From Nocardiopsis quinghaiensis (GTDB lineage: Bacteria > Actinomycetota > Actinomycetes > Streptosporangiales > Streptosporangiaceae), in contig NZ_VWVU01000004.1 of NCBI RefSeq assembly GCF_008638365.1, forward strand, positions 62,001-126,000: DNA of 64,000 nt, in the 5' to 3' direction. Each line of letters begins with the position of its first letter. The stretch's first letter is position 1. A model generated the notes under the pieces. It saw nothing but the letters and a program-made list of their open reading frames with translations, did no database searches and was not told where the DNA came from. Positions 44,953 to 53,145 of the stretch are shown here, piece after piece. Both the position numbers and the translations under genes were made by a program.

Positions 44953-45792
44953 TCAGCCCGCTCGCCAGGTGGCGTCCTGGAGCGCGCCTCCGGCCTGCGG
45001 GCCCATCAGCGACAGGCCGCCGTCCACGAACAGCGACGCCCCGGTGACGTAGGAAGCCTCCGGCCTGGCGAGGAAGGCCACGGCCTCGGCCACCTCGTAG
45101 GCGTGCCCCGGCCGGGACAGCGGGTATCCGGCGCGCGAGTCCAGCACGGGTTCCTCCTCGTGCTGGCCGGTCATGGGAGTGGCGATCTCGCCCGGTGCCA
45201 CCGCATTCACGGTGACGCCGTACAGCCCCAGCTCCAGGGCCAGGACACGGGTGAGGAGCTTGGCACCGCCCTTGGCGACGCAGTAGGCGCCGGCGTTCAC
45301 CCTCGGATACTCCTCGTGGACGCTGGTGATGTTGACGATGCGTCCGCCGCGGCCGGCGTCGCGCATGTGCGTCGCCGCGATCTTCGAGCAGAGGAAGGAT
45401 CCGTCCAGGTCCACGGACAGGACCTCGCGCCAGCGTTCGTAGTCCGTCTCCAGCAGTGGCTCACCGGAGCCCGTGCCCGCGTTGTTGACCAGGACGCCCA
45501 CGCCCCCGAGGTCCTCGATCAGCTCGGTGATGGCCTGTGAGCCCCGCACGGGGTCGGTGAGGTCGTGCTGGCGGATCGACACCCGGCGGCCGAGCTCGCG
45601 GATCTCGGCCTCGGTCCGGCTGACGCCCTCCTCGTCCCGCTCGAAGGTCACGCCGATGTCGAAGCCCTGCTGGGCGAGGCGGACCGCGGTCGCCCGGCCG
45701 ATCCCGCTGTCCGCGCCGGTCACCAGCGCCACACGGTCGTAGTCGTCGAACGCGCGCGCACCCTCGACGCGGTCGTCGTTGGGTCGTGCCAT
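44953..45792 (-). CDS. Short-chain dehydrogenase/reductase
   Basis: A 279-residue classical SDR: cofactor motif TGADSGIG near residue 25, NNAG in the fourth strand, catalytic Ser in NITSVHE and the Y-x-x-x-K pair in AYCVAKGG. Family members with this sequence type act on sugars or 3-ketoacyl-like substrates; a role in stress protection is possible. ATG at 45792 is chosen by the first strand position and GGGGGC upstream. It is divergent from the vapBC operon. Confidence 0.9.
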   Translation of the reverse strand: MARPNDDRVEGARAFDDYDRVALVTGADSGIGRATAVRLAQQGFDIGVTFERDEEGVSRTEAEIRELGRRVSIRQHDLTDPVRGSQAITELIEDLGGVGVLVNNAGTGSGEPLLETDYERWREVLSVDLDGSFLCSKIAATHMRDAGRGGRIVNITSVHEEYPRVNAGAYCVAKGGAKLLTRVLALELGLYGVTVNAVAPGEIATPMTGQHEEEPVLDSRAGYPLSRPGHAYEVAEAVAFLARPEASYVTGASLFVDGGLSLMGPQAGGALQDATWRAG

Positions 45793-45888
45793 GCCTGTGC
45801 CCCCTTCCGTGCGCCTCCCGGCGGCGCATGTGCTCGGGGGTGCGGCTACCCAGCGCGACCTCCCGTACACGTGGGCCCGGGGCGCATG

Positions 45889-45908
45889 TTGATATCGTGG
45901 GATATCAA
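45889..45908 (+). promoter_or_regulatory. Probable VapBC autoregulatory operator
   Basis: A perfect 8-base inverted repeat, TTGATATC-GTGG-GATATCAA, ends 14 bases before the vapB ATG. Palindromes at this position are usual binding sites for the toxin-antitoxin complex. Confidence 0.65.
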
Positions 45909-45922
45909 AGGGAGGCGGTCGT

Positions 45923-46144
45923 ATGGCAGACGTACTGATTCGCCACGTGCCGGACCGTGTCATGGCTGCGATCGATGCGGACGCCAAGAGACAGGGACTG
46001 TCTCGGAGCGAGTACTTGAGGCGCACTCTTGAGCGCACGGCGCAGGCCTCCGGTGGGTCGGTGACGGTGGACGATCTGGCGCGCTTCTCCGAGGCCTTTG
46101 CAGGTCTCGCTGATCCAGACGTCACGGAAAGGGCCTGGGAGTGA
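45923..46144 (+). CDS. vapB: Ribbon-helix-helix antitoxin of a VapBC module
   Basis: A 73-residue protein. Residues 1-40 ([38 protein letters not shown]) form the ribbon-helix-helix DNA-binding fold used by FitA/VapB antitoxins; residues 45-73 are acidic and probably wrap the toxin. The stop overlaps the toxin start by four bases. Promoter palindrome at 45889. It likely represses its own operon and neutralises the toxin. Confidence 0.85.
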   Translation: MADVLIRHVPDRVMAAIDADAKRQGLSRSEYLRRTLERTAQASGGSVTVDDLARFSEAFAGLADPDVTERAWE

Positions 46145-46545
46145 CCTGGCTGGTCGACAAGTCCGCGCTGGTGCGATTGGCCGCCAGCCCCGACGCGACC
46201 GAGTGGGCGGCACGGATCGAACGAGGGCTGGTACGGATCTCGACGGTCACCCGGCTGGAGGTAGGTTTCTCCGCGAAGTCCGGAGGCGACCTTCGCAATG
46301 CCGCAGGACGCCCCCCGCTCTCGGTGATGCCTGTCGAACACCTCACTCCCGCGATGGAGGACAGAGCAGTCGAGGTGCAGGCAGTGCTCGCAGACAGGGG
46401 GCGGCACCGGGCTCCAGGAGTCCCGGCCCTCCTGACCGCTGCGGTGGCTGAGCGCGCAGGACTGACCGTTCTCCACCTCGACAAGGATTTCGAACTGATC
46501 GCGGAGGTCACCGGTCAGCCGGTGGAGCGGCTCGGGATCGTGTGA
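46141..46545 (+). CDS. vapC: PIN-domain toxin VapC with one substituted catalytic Asp
   Basis: A 134-residue PIN-domain RNase. The first acid is in [10 protein letters not shown] (D6), the second in TRLEVGFSA (Glu), and the fourth in [11 protein letters not shown]. The third, normally in a (V/I)PDL(L/I)IAA motif, reads [12 protein letters not shown], so Asp is Ala; a single A-to-C change would explain it. The family cleaves tRNA or rRNA with Mg held by four acids. Activity may be reduced or lost, or the residue may be compensated. GTG start overlaps vapB. Confidence 0.83.
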   Translation: MTWLVDKSALVRLAASPDATEWAARIERGLVRISTVTRLEVGFSAKSGGDLRNAAGRPPLSVMPVEHLTPAMEDRAVEVQAVLADRGRHRAPGVPALLTAAVAERAGLTVLHLDKDFELIAEVTGQPVERLGIV

Positions 46546-46599
46546 TCACGGAAGGCGCGAGGCGGGCGGGACAGCCCGACACCGCCGGAACGGCGGGGG

Positions 46600-46806
46600 A
46601 GGGGGACCTACCGCGCGCTGGTGGCCGCACGCGCGCGCATAGCCGCCGCCCGCGGCGCCCGCTACCTCCAAGTGGACGCCTCCGACGACAGCGCGCCCGT
46701 CCCGCGCCGCCCGGGCTTCGAGGCGGTGACCACCACGACCCCCTACGTCTGGGTCCCGCCGGGTACCTGGGCGTGCGCGGTCACGGCCGGTCCGGCCGGA
46801 CCGTGA
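46600..46806 (+). pseudogene. C-terminal fragment of a GNAT acetyltransferase gene
   Basis: One frame reads TYRALVAARARIAAARGARY-LQVDASDDSAPV then RPGFEAVTTTTPYVW, the acetyl-CoA-binding helix and last strands of a GNAT enzyme. Nothing upstream encodes the first two thirds of the domain, and the vapBC genes occupy that space. The fragment also overlaps the 3' end of the P-loop kinase gene on the other strand. A degraded or displaced gene is inferred. Confidence 0.6.
46613..46637 (+). repeat. 25-base direct repeat, copy 1
   Basis: Exactly repeated at 47267-47291, 654 bases away, with the P-loop kinase gene between. The first copy lies in the GNAT fragment. Confidence 0.8.
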
Positions 46807-47245
46807 ATCCGCCGGCACCGTCGGAGACGACCGTGTGGACCTCGTCGAAGCCGTCAGCCGGGGTGGGGCGGCGCAGGAGCTTCCCCGTGGCGTAGACCCC
46901 CACGTCGGGGACCCGGCGCCGGCCCGGCCTCTCCGCGTTGCGCTCCAGGGTGAGCGGCAGGTCCGGGGGGAACCAGTAACCGACCACCCGCGCACCGTGC
47001 TCCCGGGCGGCCCCGACGAGCGGCCGCCACTCCGCGGGAGAGGGATTGGTGTTGTCGACGGCCACGTTGAGCCCCGCGCCCAACGCCTCGTGCACCATGC
47101 GCATCTGGCGTCGCTGGGGCCTCCGGGCGTTGGGGAAGTCGTCCTTGCTGACGTGCAGGTGGGTGGCCGCGAGACGGGCACGGTAGAAGGTGGTCTTGCC
47201 CGACGCCTGCAGCCCCACGAAGAGCGCCATCTCCGGACGGTCCAT
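46781..47245 (-). CDS. P-loop kinase-like protein (polynucleotide kinase/ZetaT-like fold)
   Basis: A 154-residue protein with Walker A GLQASGKTT (11-19), followed by the lid-like KDDFPNARRPQRRQMRMVHEAL and VAVDNTNPSPAEWRPLV, the latter a signature of small AAA-33/Pnk-like kinases where the Asp-Asn-Thr-Asn precedes catalysis. These phosphorylate nucleic acid ends or small molecules. The C-terminal part is short. ATG at 47245 was chosen so that Walker A falls ten residues in. The target is unknown; it may be a stand-alone metabolic kinase. Confidence 0.78.
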   Translation of the reverse strand: MDRPEMALFVGLQASGKTTFYRARLAATHLHVSKDDFPNARRPQRRQMRMVHEALGAGLNVAVDNTNPSPAEWRPLVGAAREHGARVVGYWFPPDLPLTLERNAERPGRRRVPDVGVYATGKLLRRPTPADGFDEVHTVVSDGAGGFTVRPDRP

Positions 47246-47266
47246 CCCCCCATTGTCGGGCCCCGG

Positions 47267-47291
47267 CGCGCTGGTGGCCGCACGCGCGCGG
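47267..47291 (+). repeat. 25-base direct repeat, copy 2
   Basis: Identical to 46613-46637. It may be a second scrap of the same GNAT gene, displaced by insertion or duplication around the kinase gene. Confidence 0.8.
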
Positions 47292-47311
47292 TGGCGGCCG
47301 GACACGCGAAA

Positions 47312-47345
47312 CGGGCGGGGCGGCCCGGAGGCCGCCCCGCCCGTC
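47312..47345. terminator. Perfect terminator hairpin between the kinase and acyl-CoA dehydrogenase genes
   Basis: A 15-base perfect stem (47312-47326 with 47331-47345) and a CGGA loop, 31 bases past the stop of the acyl-CoA dehydrogenase gene on the minus strand. Confidence 0.8.
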
Positions 47346-47376
47346 GCGGGGTCCTGTGTGTCCTGGAGGCGGTGCC

Positions 47377-49194
47377 CTAGAAGGCGGACTCCGGGACGTC
47401 CATCAGGTCCAGGGTCACGCCCTCGGCGACACGGAGCTCGGAGGCGATGCGCGGCAGGAACTGCTCGGTGAAGAAGCGCGCCGCCGCGATCTTGCCGGTG
47501 TAGAAGTCCTTGTCCTCGTCGCCGGCGCCGTCGATGCTGTTCAGGGCCACCTCGGCCTGGCGCAGCAGCAGCCAGGACAGGACGACGTCACCGAAGGCCA
47601 TGAGCAGGCGGGTGGAGTTCAGGCCCACCTTGTACAGCTCGCGCTTGTCCTCGGCGGAGCCCATCGCGTGGCCGACCATGAGCTCGACGATCTTCTCGAC
47701 GTTCTCGGCCCCCTCAAGGAGCAGCGCGCGCTCCTCCTTGAGCTGGCCGTTGCCCGCCTCGCTCTGCGCGAAGGCCTTGATCTCACCGGCCAGCCTGCCC
47801 ATCGCCTGGCCGCCGTTCTTCACGATCTTGCGGAAGAAGAAGTCCTGGGCCTGGATGGCGGTGGTGCCCTCGTAGAGGGTGTCGATCTTGGCGTCGCGGA
47901 TGTACTGCTCGATCGGGTACTCCTGCAGGAACCCGGAGCCGCCCAGGGTCTGGAGGGACTCGGCGAGCAGCGCGTAGGAGCGCTCGGAGCCCACGCCCTT
48001 GACGATCGGCAGGAGGAGGTCGTTCATCGCCTCCAGCTCCGTGACGTCCTGGCCCTGCTCGTGGGCGATCTGGATCGCGTCCTGCTGGGTGGCGGTGTAC
48101 AGGACCAGGGCGCGCATGGCCTCCACGTAGGACTTCTGCGTCATGAGGCTGCGGCGCACGTCCGGGTGGTGGGTGACGGTCACCTTGGGGGAGTCCTTCT
48201 CCCCGGCCAGGTCGTTGCCCTGCACGCGCTCCTTGGCGTACTCCAGCGCGTTGAGGTAGCCCGTGGACAGGGTGGCGATCGCCTTCGTCCCGACCATCAT
48301 GCGCGCGTACTCGATGATGAGGAACATCTGGCGGATGCCGTCGTGCTTGTCGCCCACGAGGTAGCCGATGGCGGGGTGCTTGTCGCCGAAGGTCAGCTCG
48401 CAGGTGGTGGAGGCCTTGAGGCCCATCTTGTGCTCGACGTTGGTCACGTAGGCGCCGTTGCGCTCACCGAGCGAGCCGTCCTCGTTGACGAGGAACTTGG
48501 GCACCAGGTAGAGGGAGAGGCCCTTGGTGCCGGGGCGCGCGCCCTCGGGGCGTGCGAGCACCAGGTGGAAGATGTTCTCGGACATGTCGTGCTCGGCCGA
48601 GGTGATGAAGCGCTTCACGCCCTCGATGTGCCAGGTGCCGTCGCCCTGGTCGACGGCCTTGGTGCGGCCGGCGCCGACGTCCGAGCCCGCGTCCGGCTCG
48701 GTCAGGACCATGGTGGCGCCCCAGCCGCGCTCGATGGCGAGCTTGGCGAACTCCTTCTGCTTCTCGTTGCCCTCGGAGTAGAGGATGCTCGCGAAGCCGG
48801 GACCGGCCGAGTACATGTGGACGGCGGGGTTGGAGCCGAGGACCAGCTCCGCGGCGGACCAGACCAGGGAGCGGGGGGCGCCGAGGCCGCCGAGCTCCTG
48901 GGGGAGGTCGAGGTTGTACCAGCCGGCGTCCATGTAGGCCTTGTAGGACTTCTTCAGGCTCTCGGGGGTGGCGACGGTGTTCGTCTTCGGGTCGAAGACC
49001 GGGGGGTTGCGGTCCGCGTCCTCGAAGGACTCGGCGACGACACCGGTGGCGAGGCGGTTGACCTCGTCCAGGATCGTGCGGGCCGTCTCCTCGTCGAGTT
49101 CCTCGAAGGGGGCCTGGCCCAGTACGTCCTGGCGCTTGAAGACCTCGAAGAGGTTGAACTCGATGTCGCGCAGGTTGCTCTTGTAATGCGTCAT
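47377..49194 (-). CDS. Long acyl-CoA dehydrogenase (FadE5-like)
   Basis: A 605-residue flavoprotein, longer than the usual 380 because of extra N- and C-terminal regions as in the mycobacterial FadE5 and DmdC group. The FAD-binding region [21 protein letters not shown], substrate region [20 protein letters not shown] and catalytic-base region [19 protein letters not shown] are all present. It introduces the double bond into acyl-CoA, first step of beta-oxidation. A TAGTAACA-N6-TGTTACTA operator lies upstream, so a TetR-type fatty-acid regulator is likely. It is transcribed as one gene with a strong terminator. Confidence 0.92.
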   Translation of the reverse strand: MTHYKSNLRDIEFNLFEVFKRQDVLGQAPFEELDEETARTILDEVNRLATGVVAESFEDADRNPPVFDPKTNTVATPESLKKSYKAYMDAGWYNLDLPQELGGLGAPRSLVWSAAELVLGSNPAVHMYSAGPGFASILYSEGNEKQKEFAKLAIERGWGATMVLTEPDAGSDVGAGRTKAVDQGDGTWHIEGVKRFITSAEHDMSENIFHLVLARPEGARPGTKGLSLYLVPKFLVNEDGSLGERNGAYVTNVEHKMGLKASTTCELTFGDKHPAIGYLVGDKHDGIRQMFLIIEYARMMVGTKAIATLSTGYLNALEYAKERVQGNDLAGEKDSPKVTVTHHPDVRRSLMTQKSYVEAMRALVLYTATQQDAIQIAHEQGQDVTELEAMNDLLLPIVKGVGSERSYALLAESLQTLGGSGFLQEYPIEQYIRDAKIDTLYEGTTAIQAQDFFFRKIVKNGGQAMGRLAGEIKAFAQSEAGNGQLKEERALLLEGAENVEKIVELMVGHAMGSAEDKRELYKVGLNSTRLLMAFGDVVLSWLLLRQAEVALNSIDGAGDEDKDFYTGKIAAARFFTEQFLPRIASELRVAEGVTLDLMDVPESAF

Positions 49195-49249
49195 GGACAG
49201 CTCCGCTGTGTGTCCCGGCCGCGGTGTCTGTACACGCGGATCTACCGAC

Positions 49250-49271
49250 TAGTAACAAGCTGATGTTACTA
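49250..49271 (-). promoter_or_regulatory. Palindromic operator upstream of the acyl-CoA dehydrogenase gene
   Basis: TAGTAACA-N6-TGTTACTA is a perfect 8-base inverted repeat 56 bases before the start codon, flanked by CTACCGAC and CCGAGTAG that extend a looser dyad. TetR-family fatty-acid regulators bind such sites; the regulator is not in the window. Nothing else is seen in 49195-49444. Confidence 0.6.
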
Positions 49272-49444
49272 CCGAGTAGCCACAGACGCCAGTGGGGGGT
49301 AGGGACTTGTGTCCCAAGGGATACGGAAGGGTGTCGAAGGTCCCATTGGCGAAGAAGGGGCATGTACGGGACATTCAGTGGAAGCGCTCCCATGAGCGTG
49401 GCGAAGGGCGGCGAGGCGAAGGCCCACCGCCTCCCCGCCCTTGT

Positions 49445-49957
49445 TCAGACGGTTTCGCTGGTGAAGACGTAGGGGCGCGGGTCGGGCGGAGCCGTGCCCG
49501 CCGCCACGTCGAAGGCGGCCCAGACGTGGGTGCCCAGATCAGCCCAGGGCGCGAGCCGGAAGTGGCCCCACCGCCTGGACAGGTTCTCGACCAGGAGCAG
49601 ACCGCGCTGGCCCTCGGCCCAGCTCCACTCGTCCTCTGTCCGTTCCTCCGGGACGGCCGGGACGCCACCGCCTCCACCGCAGTCGCTCACCGAGAACCGC
49701 AGGGTCCGCGCGTTCGGCATCGACAGCGCGCGCAGGACCTCGCCGCCCCGCCCGCCCGATTCGGTGTACCTGACGGAGTTCGCGAAGAGCTCGCTCGCGC
49801 ACAGCCGCACGGTCTCGACGAGGTCCTCCTCGAAACCGGCCAGGTCCGTCGCGAGGTCGGCTCGGACCCGCGCGAGCTGGGCGAGGCTTCCGGGGTAGAC
49901 GCGGTGCTCCCAGAGGACGAGGGGACGCGGAACCCTGGGCATGGTCAGGAAGGTCAT
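49445..49957 (-). CDS. HATPase_c_2 regulatory ATP-binding protein
   Basis: A 170-residue GHKL protein: N-box LVETVRLCASELFANSVRYTE, a Gly-rich DCGGGGGVP loop in the DxGxG position, and G-box EGQRGLLLVENLSRRWGHF. It is a single-domain RsbW-like kinase. Its ATG overlaps the stop of the preceding proline-rich gene by four bases, so the pair forms an operon. The same fold recurs at 54627 and 16368. Confidence 0.83.
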   Translation of the reverse strand: MTFLTMPRVPRPLVLWEHRVYPGSLAQLARVRADLATDLAGFEEDLVETVRLCASELFANSVRYTESGGRGGEVLRALSMPNARTLRFSVSDCGGGGGVPAVPEERTEDEWSWAEGQRGLLLVENLSRRWGHFRLAPWADLGTHVWAAFDVAAGTAPPDPRPYVFTSETV

Positions 49958-50544
49958 GCCGGGACCACCTGCCGGTGGTGCCGCTGACCGGGCCGCTGCT
50001 GGGGCTGCCGCGTCCGCCGTTGCTGCTGGTCGAGCCAGACCCGGGTGAGGCGGGTGAACGTACGCCAGTCCTCGGGGTCCTCGCATGCGGGTGACGGGGC
50101 GCGCGGGGCGGGTACGGGAAGGGGTTCGGGGCTCGGAGCCGGGATGGGTCCGGCCGCGAGGAGGTCGCCGGAGGGCGGGAGGTCCCCGTTGGGCCAGCGG
50201 TACGGGCGGGTGGTCGCCTCGGGTCGGACACGCGCGAGTTCGCGCTCCCGGGCCTCGTAGTAGGGGCGGACCAGGGCGATGTCGTCGGCGGGGAACCGCT
50301 CGCTCGGCGGAGCCAGGCGGGGCGCGGGGACGGGAGCGGGGAGCTTGGAGTGCTCGGGGGCCCGGTTGGTCCGCATGGGAGGTGTGGTGGCCTCGACCGG
50401 GGCGGGAACCGGGACGTAGCGGCGGACCCGGGTGGAGCGGCGGCGACGGCCACAGACGGAGGAGTGGCGTCCGCACGGGGAGGCGAAGAGGGCCTTGACC
50501 ATGCCGATGGCACGGATCAGGACCGCAGCGCTAAACTTGCGCAT
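49954..50544 (-). CDS. Proline-rich protein coupled to the ATP-binding protein
   Basis: A 196-residue protein: head MRKFSAAVLIRAIGMVKALF, amphipathic or weakly hydrophobic; then CGRHSSVCGRRRRSTRVRRY, a Cys/Arg-rich stretch; a Pro-rich middle; and a tail WRTFTRLTRVWLDQQQRRTRQ. No fold is recognised. Coupled translation (ATGA) with the downstream ATP-binding gene argues that the two act together. ATG at 50544 is the earliest plausible start after the promoter region, giving a natural-looking head. Confidence 0.6.
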   Translation of the reverse strand: MRKFSAAVLIRAIGMVKALFASPCGRHSSVCGRRRRSTRVRRYVPVPAPVEATTPPMRTNRAPEHSKLPAPVPAPRLAPPSERFPADDIALVRPYYEARERELARVRPEATTRPYRWPNGDLPPSGDLLAAGPIPAPSPEPLPVPAPRAPSPACEDPEDWRTFTRLTRVWLDQQQRRTRQPQQRPGQRHHRQVVPA

Positions 50545-50977
50545 GTCGGCAATCCTTGCTCTAAAAGGTTGGAAGTTGCTGGCCACGGCCCCGGACGGTG
50601 CTAACCGTCGCGGGGTCATTGTGTGGATTGAGTTGTGGGAACGCTGCCAGATTAGAGCAGGACTGGAGCGGATGCGAACCTTTCTGTGAGTTACTCCGGG
50701 GTAATCTCGGGTGGTCTTCATCATCGCAGGTCAGGGTGCAAGTAAAAGGGTCCTCGCTTCCCCTGTCACTCTGTCCCAACAGTCCCCGATGTCAGAATTA
50801 ATGTCATTTGTTCAAGGCGTGCAGTGCCATGTGAGGACAGGGAGAAGGGAAGCGTCCCGTGGGGGAGTACCGCCTCCATGGGCCCGGTGGTCAGCCGTGG
50901 TCGTCGTGCAGAACGAAGGGCCTCACCCGGATGACCGAGCGAAGCCCTTGCGTGTGTGACTACTGCGGGGCGGAGAC
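50545..50977. other. Intergenic region between graspetide cluster and the proline-rich gene
   Basis: A 433-base stretch with a moderately AT-rich centre (about 50690-50820) and a TGTCA-N7-TGTCA direct repeat near 50790. No gene is convincing. An AAGGGC/GCCCTT dyad at 50916-50949 may end the graspetide operon. The left part must hold the promoter of the proline-rich gene. Confidence 0.45.
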
Positions 50978-52168
50978 CTATGGGGTGGACGTCACAGGGA
51001 CCGGCAGCGCCCAGTGGTCCGGCCCGTCCGGTGATTCGAACCAAACGGTCTGACTCTCTGGGGTGGCGGTGATACCGAAGGCACTCCAGTCCGGACGTCC
51101 GTGTTCCTGCCACCACTGGTGTGTCTGTTCCACCTGGTCCCACAACCGTCGAGGGCCGCCCTGATCGACTCGGTATTCACCGTCGACGGCGTTCGTCTCC
51201 ACCTCGGCCCAAGCACCGTCCGCGCCCTCCATGAACAGCAACGGCACCCCGTCAGGGGTCTGGGTGGTGACCGTGTTCGCGTCAACGGTGGCGAGCTGCG
51301 CGATGAACGCCTCGACCCGATGATTCTCGGCCATGCCCTTCGGGTCCAGCTTCGTCCGGCCCTGGTCTCCCGTGTCGTCCACCGATACCCGCTCGCGGAG
51401 TCGGTGGCTGCGCGCAGGCATGAACCCCGCCCACTGCCGCAAGAACCTTCCTTCGGCAACGCCATCTTCTACACGGAGTTTGACTACCGCTCCACCGGTT
51501 CCACCGGCGATGTTGACTAGGATCATCCCTTCGGGGGCGACCTGCCCGATCCACCCGGGGGGCACGTGGGTGAACGCCGTCGTGGAAGTGATCCGGTCAT
51601 ACGGAGCCCGGTCGGGGTATCCCTGATGACCGTCGCGGGCGGCGACGCTCGGGTGGTAACCCTGTGAGGCCAGGTTCCGGCTCGCGTCGTGGACGAGCTG
51701 CGGAGAGATGTCGATGCTCGTCACGTGTTGGTCGCCCAGAACCTCACACATGATCGCGGAGTTGTACCCCGAACCGACCCCGATCTCCAGCACACGTGGG
51801 CCCGCCTCCAGGTCGAGTTCCCGCAGATGACGCGCCATCAGGCTCGGCATCGTGGACGAACTCGTCCACCGGCCGGTTCCGGTTCCCCCCGGGAGGACCC
51901 GGGCCACGGGTTCACCGTTGACCTCGATGATGAGAGTCTCATTGGAGTAGACATGCCTCGCCCATTCGTCGCGTTGTTCGGGCAGGCGGCCGTCCACCAA
52001 CCGGTAGCGCACTCCCTGCTCGGTCAGATCGTGTAGCGCGAACGCGGGGACGAACACACCCCTGTCGACAGTGCGGAACGCCTCGGCGAGGAGGGTTCCT
52101 GCTTCGAGTTCTCCGTCCCTGAGTAGTTCGTCGACGAGGTTCGACAACGCCTGTCGGTATCCGTTCAA
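50978..52168 (-). CDS. tgmC: PIMT-like O-methyltransferase of a graspetide cluster
   Basis: A 396-residue protein whose first 230 residues resemble protein-L-isoaspartate methyltransferase: the substrate-binding TSSSTMPSLMARHL (102-115) and the SAM motif PRVLEIGVGSGYNSA (124-138). The last 160 residues, ending in aromatic-rich WWQEHGRPDWSAFGIT, are the extension found in the methyltransferase of ATP-grasp peptide maturase systems. In fuscimiditide-type clusters such enzymes methylate an Asp that then closes to an aspartimide. Start overlaps the ligase stop by four bases. Gene symbol follows the tgm naming used for these systems. Confidence 0.87.
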   Translation of the reverse strand: MNGYRQALSNLVDELLRDGELEAGTLLAEAFRTVDRGVFVPAFALHDLTEQGVRYRLVDGRLPEQRDEWARHVYSNETLIIEVNGEPVARVLPGGTGTGRWTSSSTMPSLMARHLRELDLEAGPRVLEIGVGSGYNSAIMCEVLGDQHVTSIDISPQLVHDASRNLASQGYHPSVAARDGHQGYPDRAPYDRITSTTAFTHVPPGWIGQVAPEGMILVNIAGGTGGAVVKLRVEDGVAEGRFLRQWAGFMPARSHRLRERVSVDDTGDQGRTKLDPKGMAENHRVEAFIAQLATVDANTVTTQTPDGVPLLFMEGADGAWAEVETNAVDGEYRVDQGGPRRLWDQVEQTHQWWQEHGRPDWSAFGITATPESQTVWFESPDGPDHWALPVPVTSTP

Positions 52169-53145
52169 CGGGATCCTTTCTCCAGGAGCGCGGCGATGGA
52201 CTCACCGATGGGCAGGTCACAGTCCTCAGCGAGCCATCCCCATTCGCCGTTGGGATTGACCTCCAAGAAGGTCCATGTGCCATCAGGTGAGATGACGAAG
52301 TCAGCGGCGCCATAGGTCAACCCGAAGTCGTCCATGTAGCGTCGCAGTCCTTCGCGGACCTCGGGGGGAGGTTCCACGACTTCGTACTCGTGCGAGGCGT
52401 AGTCGCTCCGCCAGTCGATGTACGCGGCTTCGGATGCGGTGCGGATCGCGACGGCGAACACGTCGCTTCCAACGATGATGACGCGCGCTTCGTGATCCTT
52501 GTCCACCCACTGCTGGAAGCAGTGTGCTGTCAGTGACAGGGATGGGTCACGCAGGGTTTCCAGGTCCTCGATCTGGTTGGCGTAGACGATATGTGTCTTG
52601 CTCTCCTCGACGTGGAAAGCGCCGCCCAGGGGTTTGTAGATCACCGGTCCGGGCTGAGCCGTGGCCCAGTCGACGGCGTTCTCGGGCACGTTCGTAATGA
52701 GTGTTCGGGGGACGGCGAGCCCAGATCGGACAGCTGTGGTGAGCTGAACGGGTTTGTACTCGGCCGCGCTCATTGCGGCCGGTCGGTTGATCCACGGGCG
52801 GTCCAGCGCGAGCAGCACTCCGCCGAAACCCATCCGGGCCTCTCGGTAGGCCCAGCGCTGTTCGGGGCCGGACATGCCATCGGTCAAGGTGAACTGGGAG
52901 GGCCTTCGATAGTAGACGCTGCGCACCGATGCAAGATCAACGCCACGAAAGGTGTCGTGGATCGAGCCAGTCCACGCCTCGCTGCCCAAGGACGCTTCGA
53001 TCTTCATGGTGGCGGGGAAGTCCCCGGGGTCCATACGGACCACAGGGACCTCCCTCTCCTGAAGGTGGTGAATCACGGGGTCGGCGGTGCCATCCTCGGT
53101 GTTGGTGAGGACGAGCACCGCCTTCCGTGCTGCGTGACCAGTCAT
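52165..53145 (-). CDS. tgmB: ATP-grasp ligase of the graspetide cluster
   Basis: A 326-residue ATP-grasp ligase. The pre-ATP-grasp YYRRPSQFTL (78-87), typical for this maturase family, is followed by VIYKPLGGAFH (nucleotide lysine and glycine loop) and the metal site VNPNGEWGWL near residue 300. It makes ester or amide bonds between side chains of the precursor peptide, using ATP to activate Asp/Glu carboxylates. The ATG at 53145 shares its first base with the precursor stop, so ligase and precursor are translationally coupled. Confidence 0.9.
   Translation of the reverse strand: MTGHAARKAVLVLTNTEDGTADPVIHHLQEREVPVVRMDPGDFPATMKIEASLGSEAWTGSIHDTFRGVDLASVRSVYYRRPSQFTLTDGMSGPEQRWAYREARMGFGGVLLALDRPWINRPAAMSAAEYKPVQLTTAVRSGLAVPRTLITNVPENAVDWATAQPGPVIYKPLGGAFHVEESKTHIVYANQIEDLETLRDPSLSLTAHCFQQWVDKDHEARVIIVGSDVFAVAIRTASEAAYIDWRSDYASHEYEVVEPPPEVREGLRRYMDDFGLTYGAADFVISPDGTWTFLEVNPNGEWGWLAEDCDLPIGESIAALLEKGSR

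Noticed and set aside
46545..46900. Frame directly after vapC considered as a third toxin-antitoxin gene
   Set aside because: Only the GNAT-like segment has protein character; upstream part lacks a start and ribosome site.
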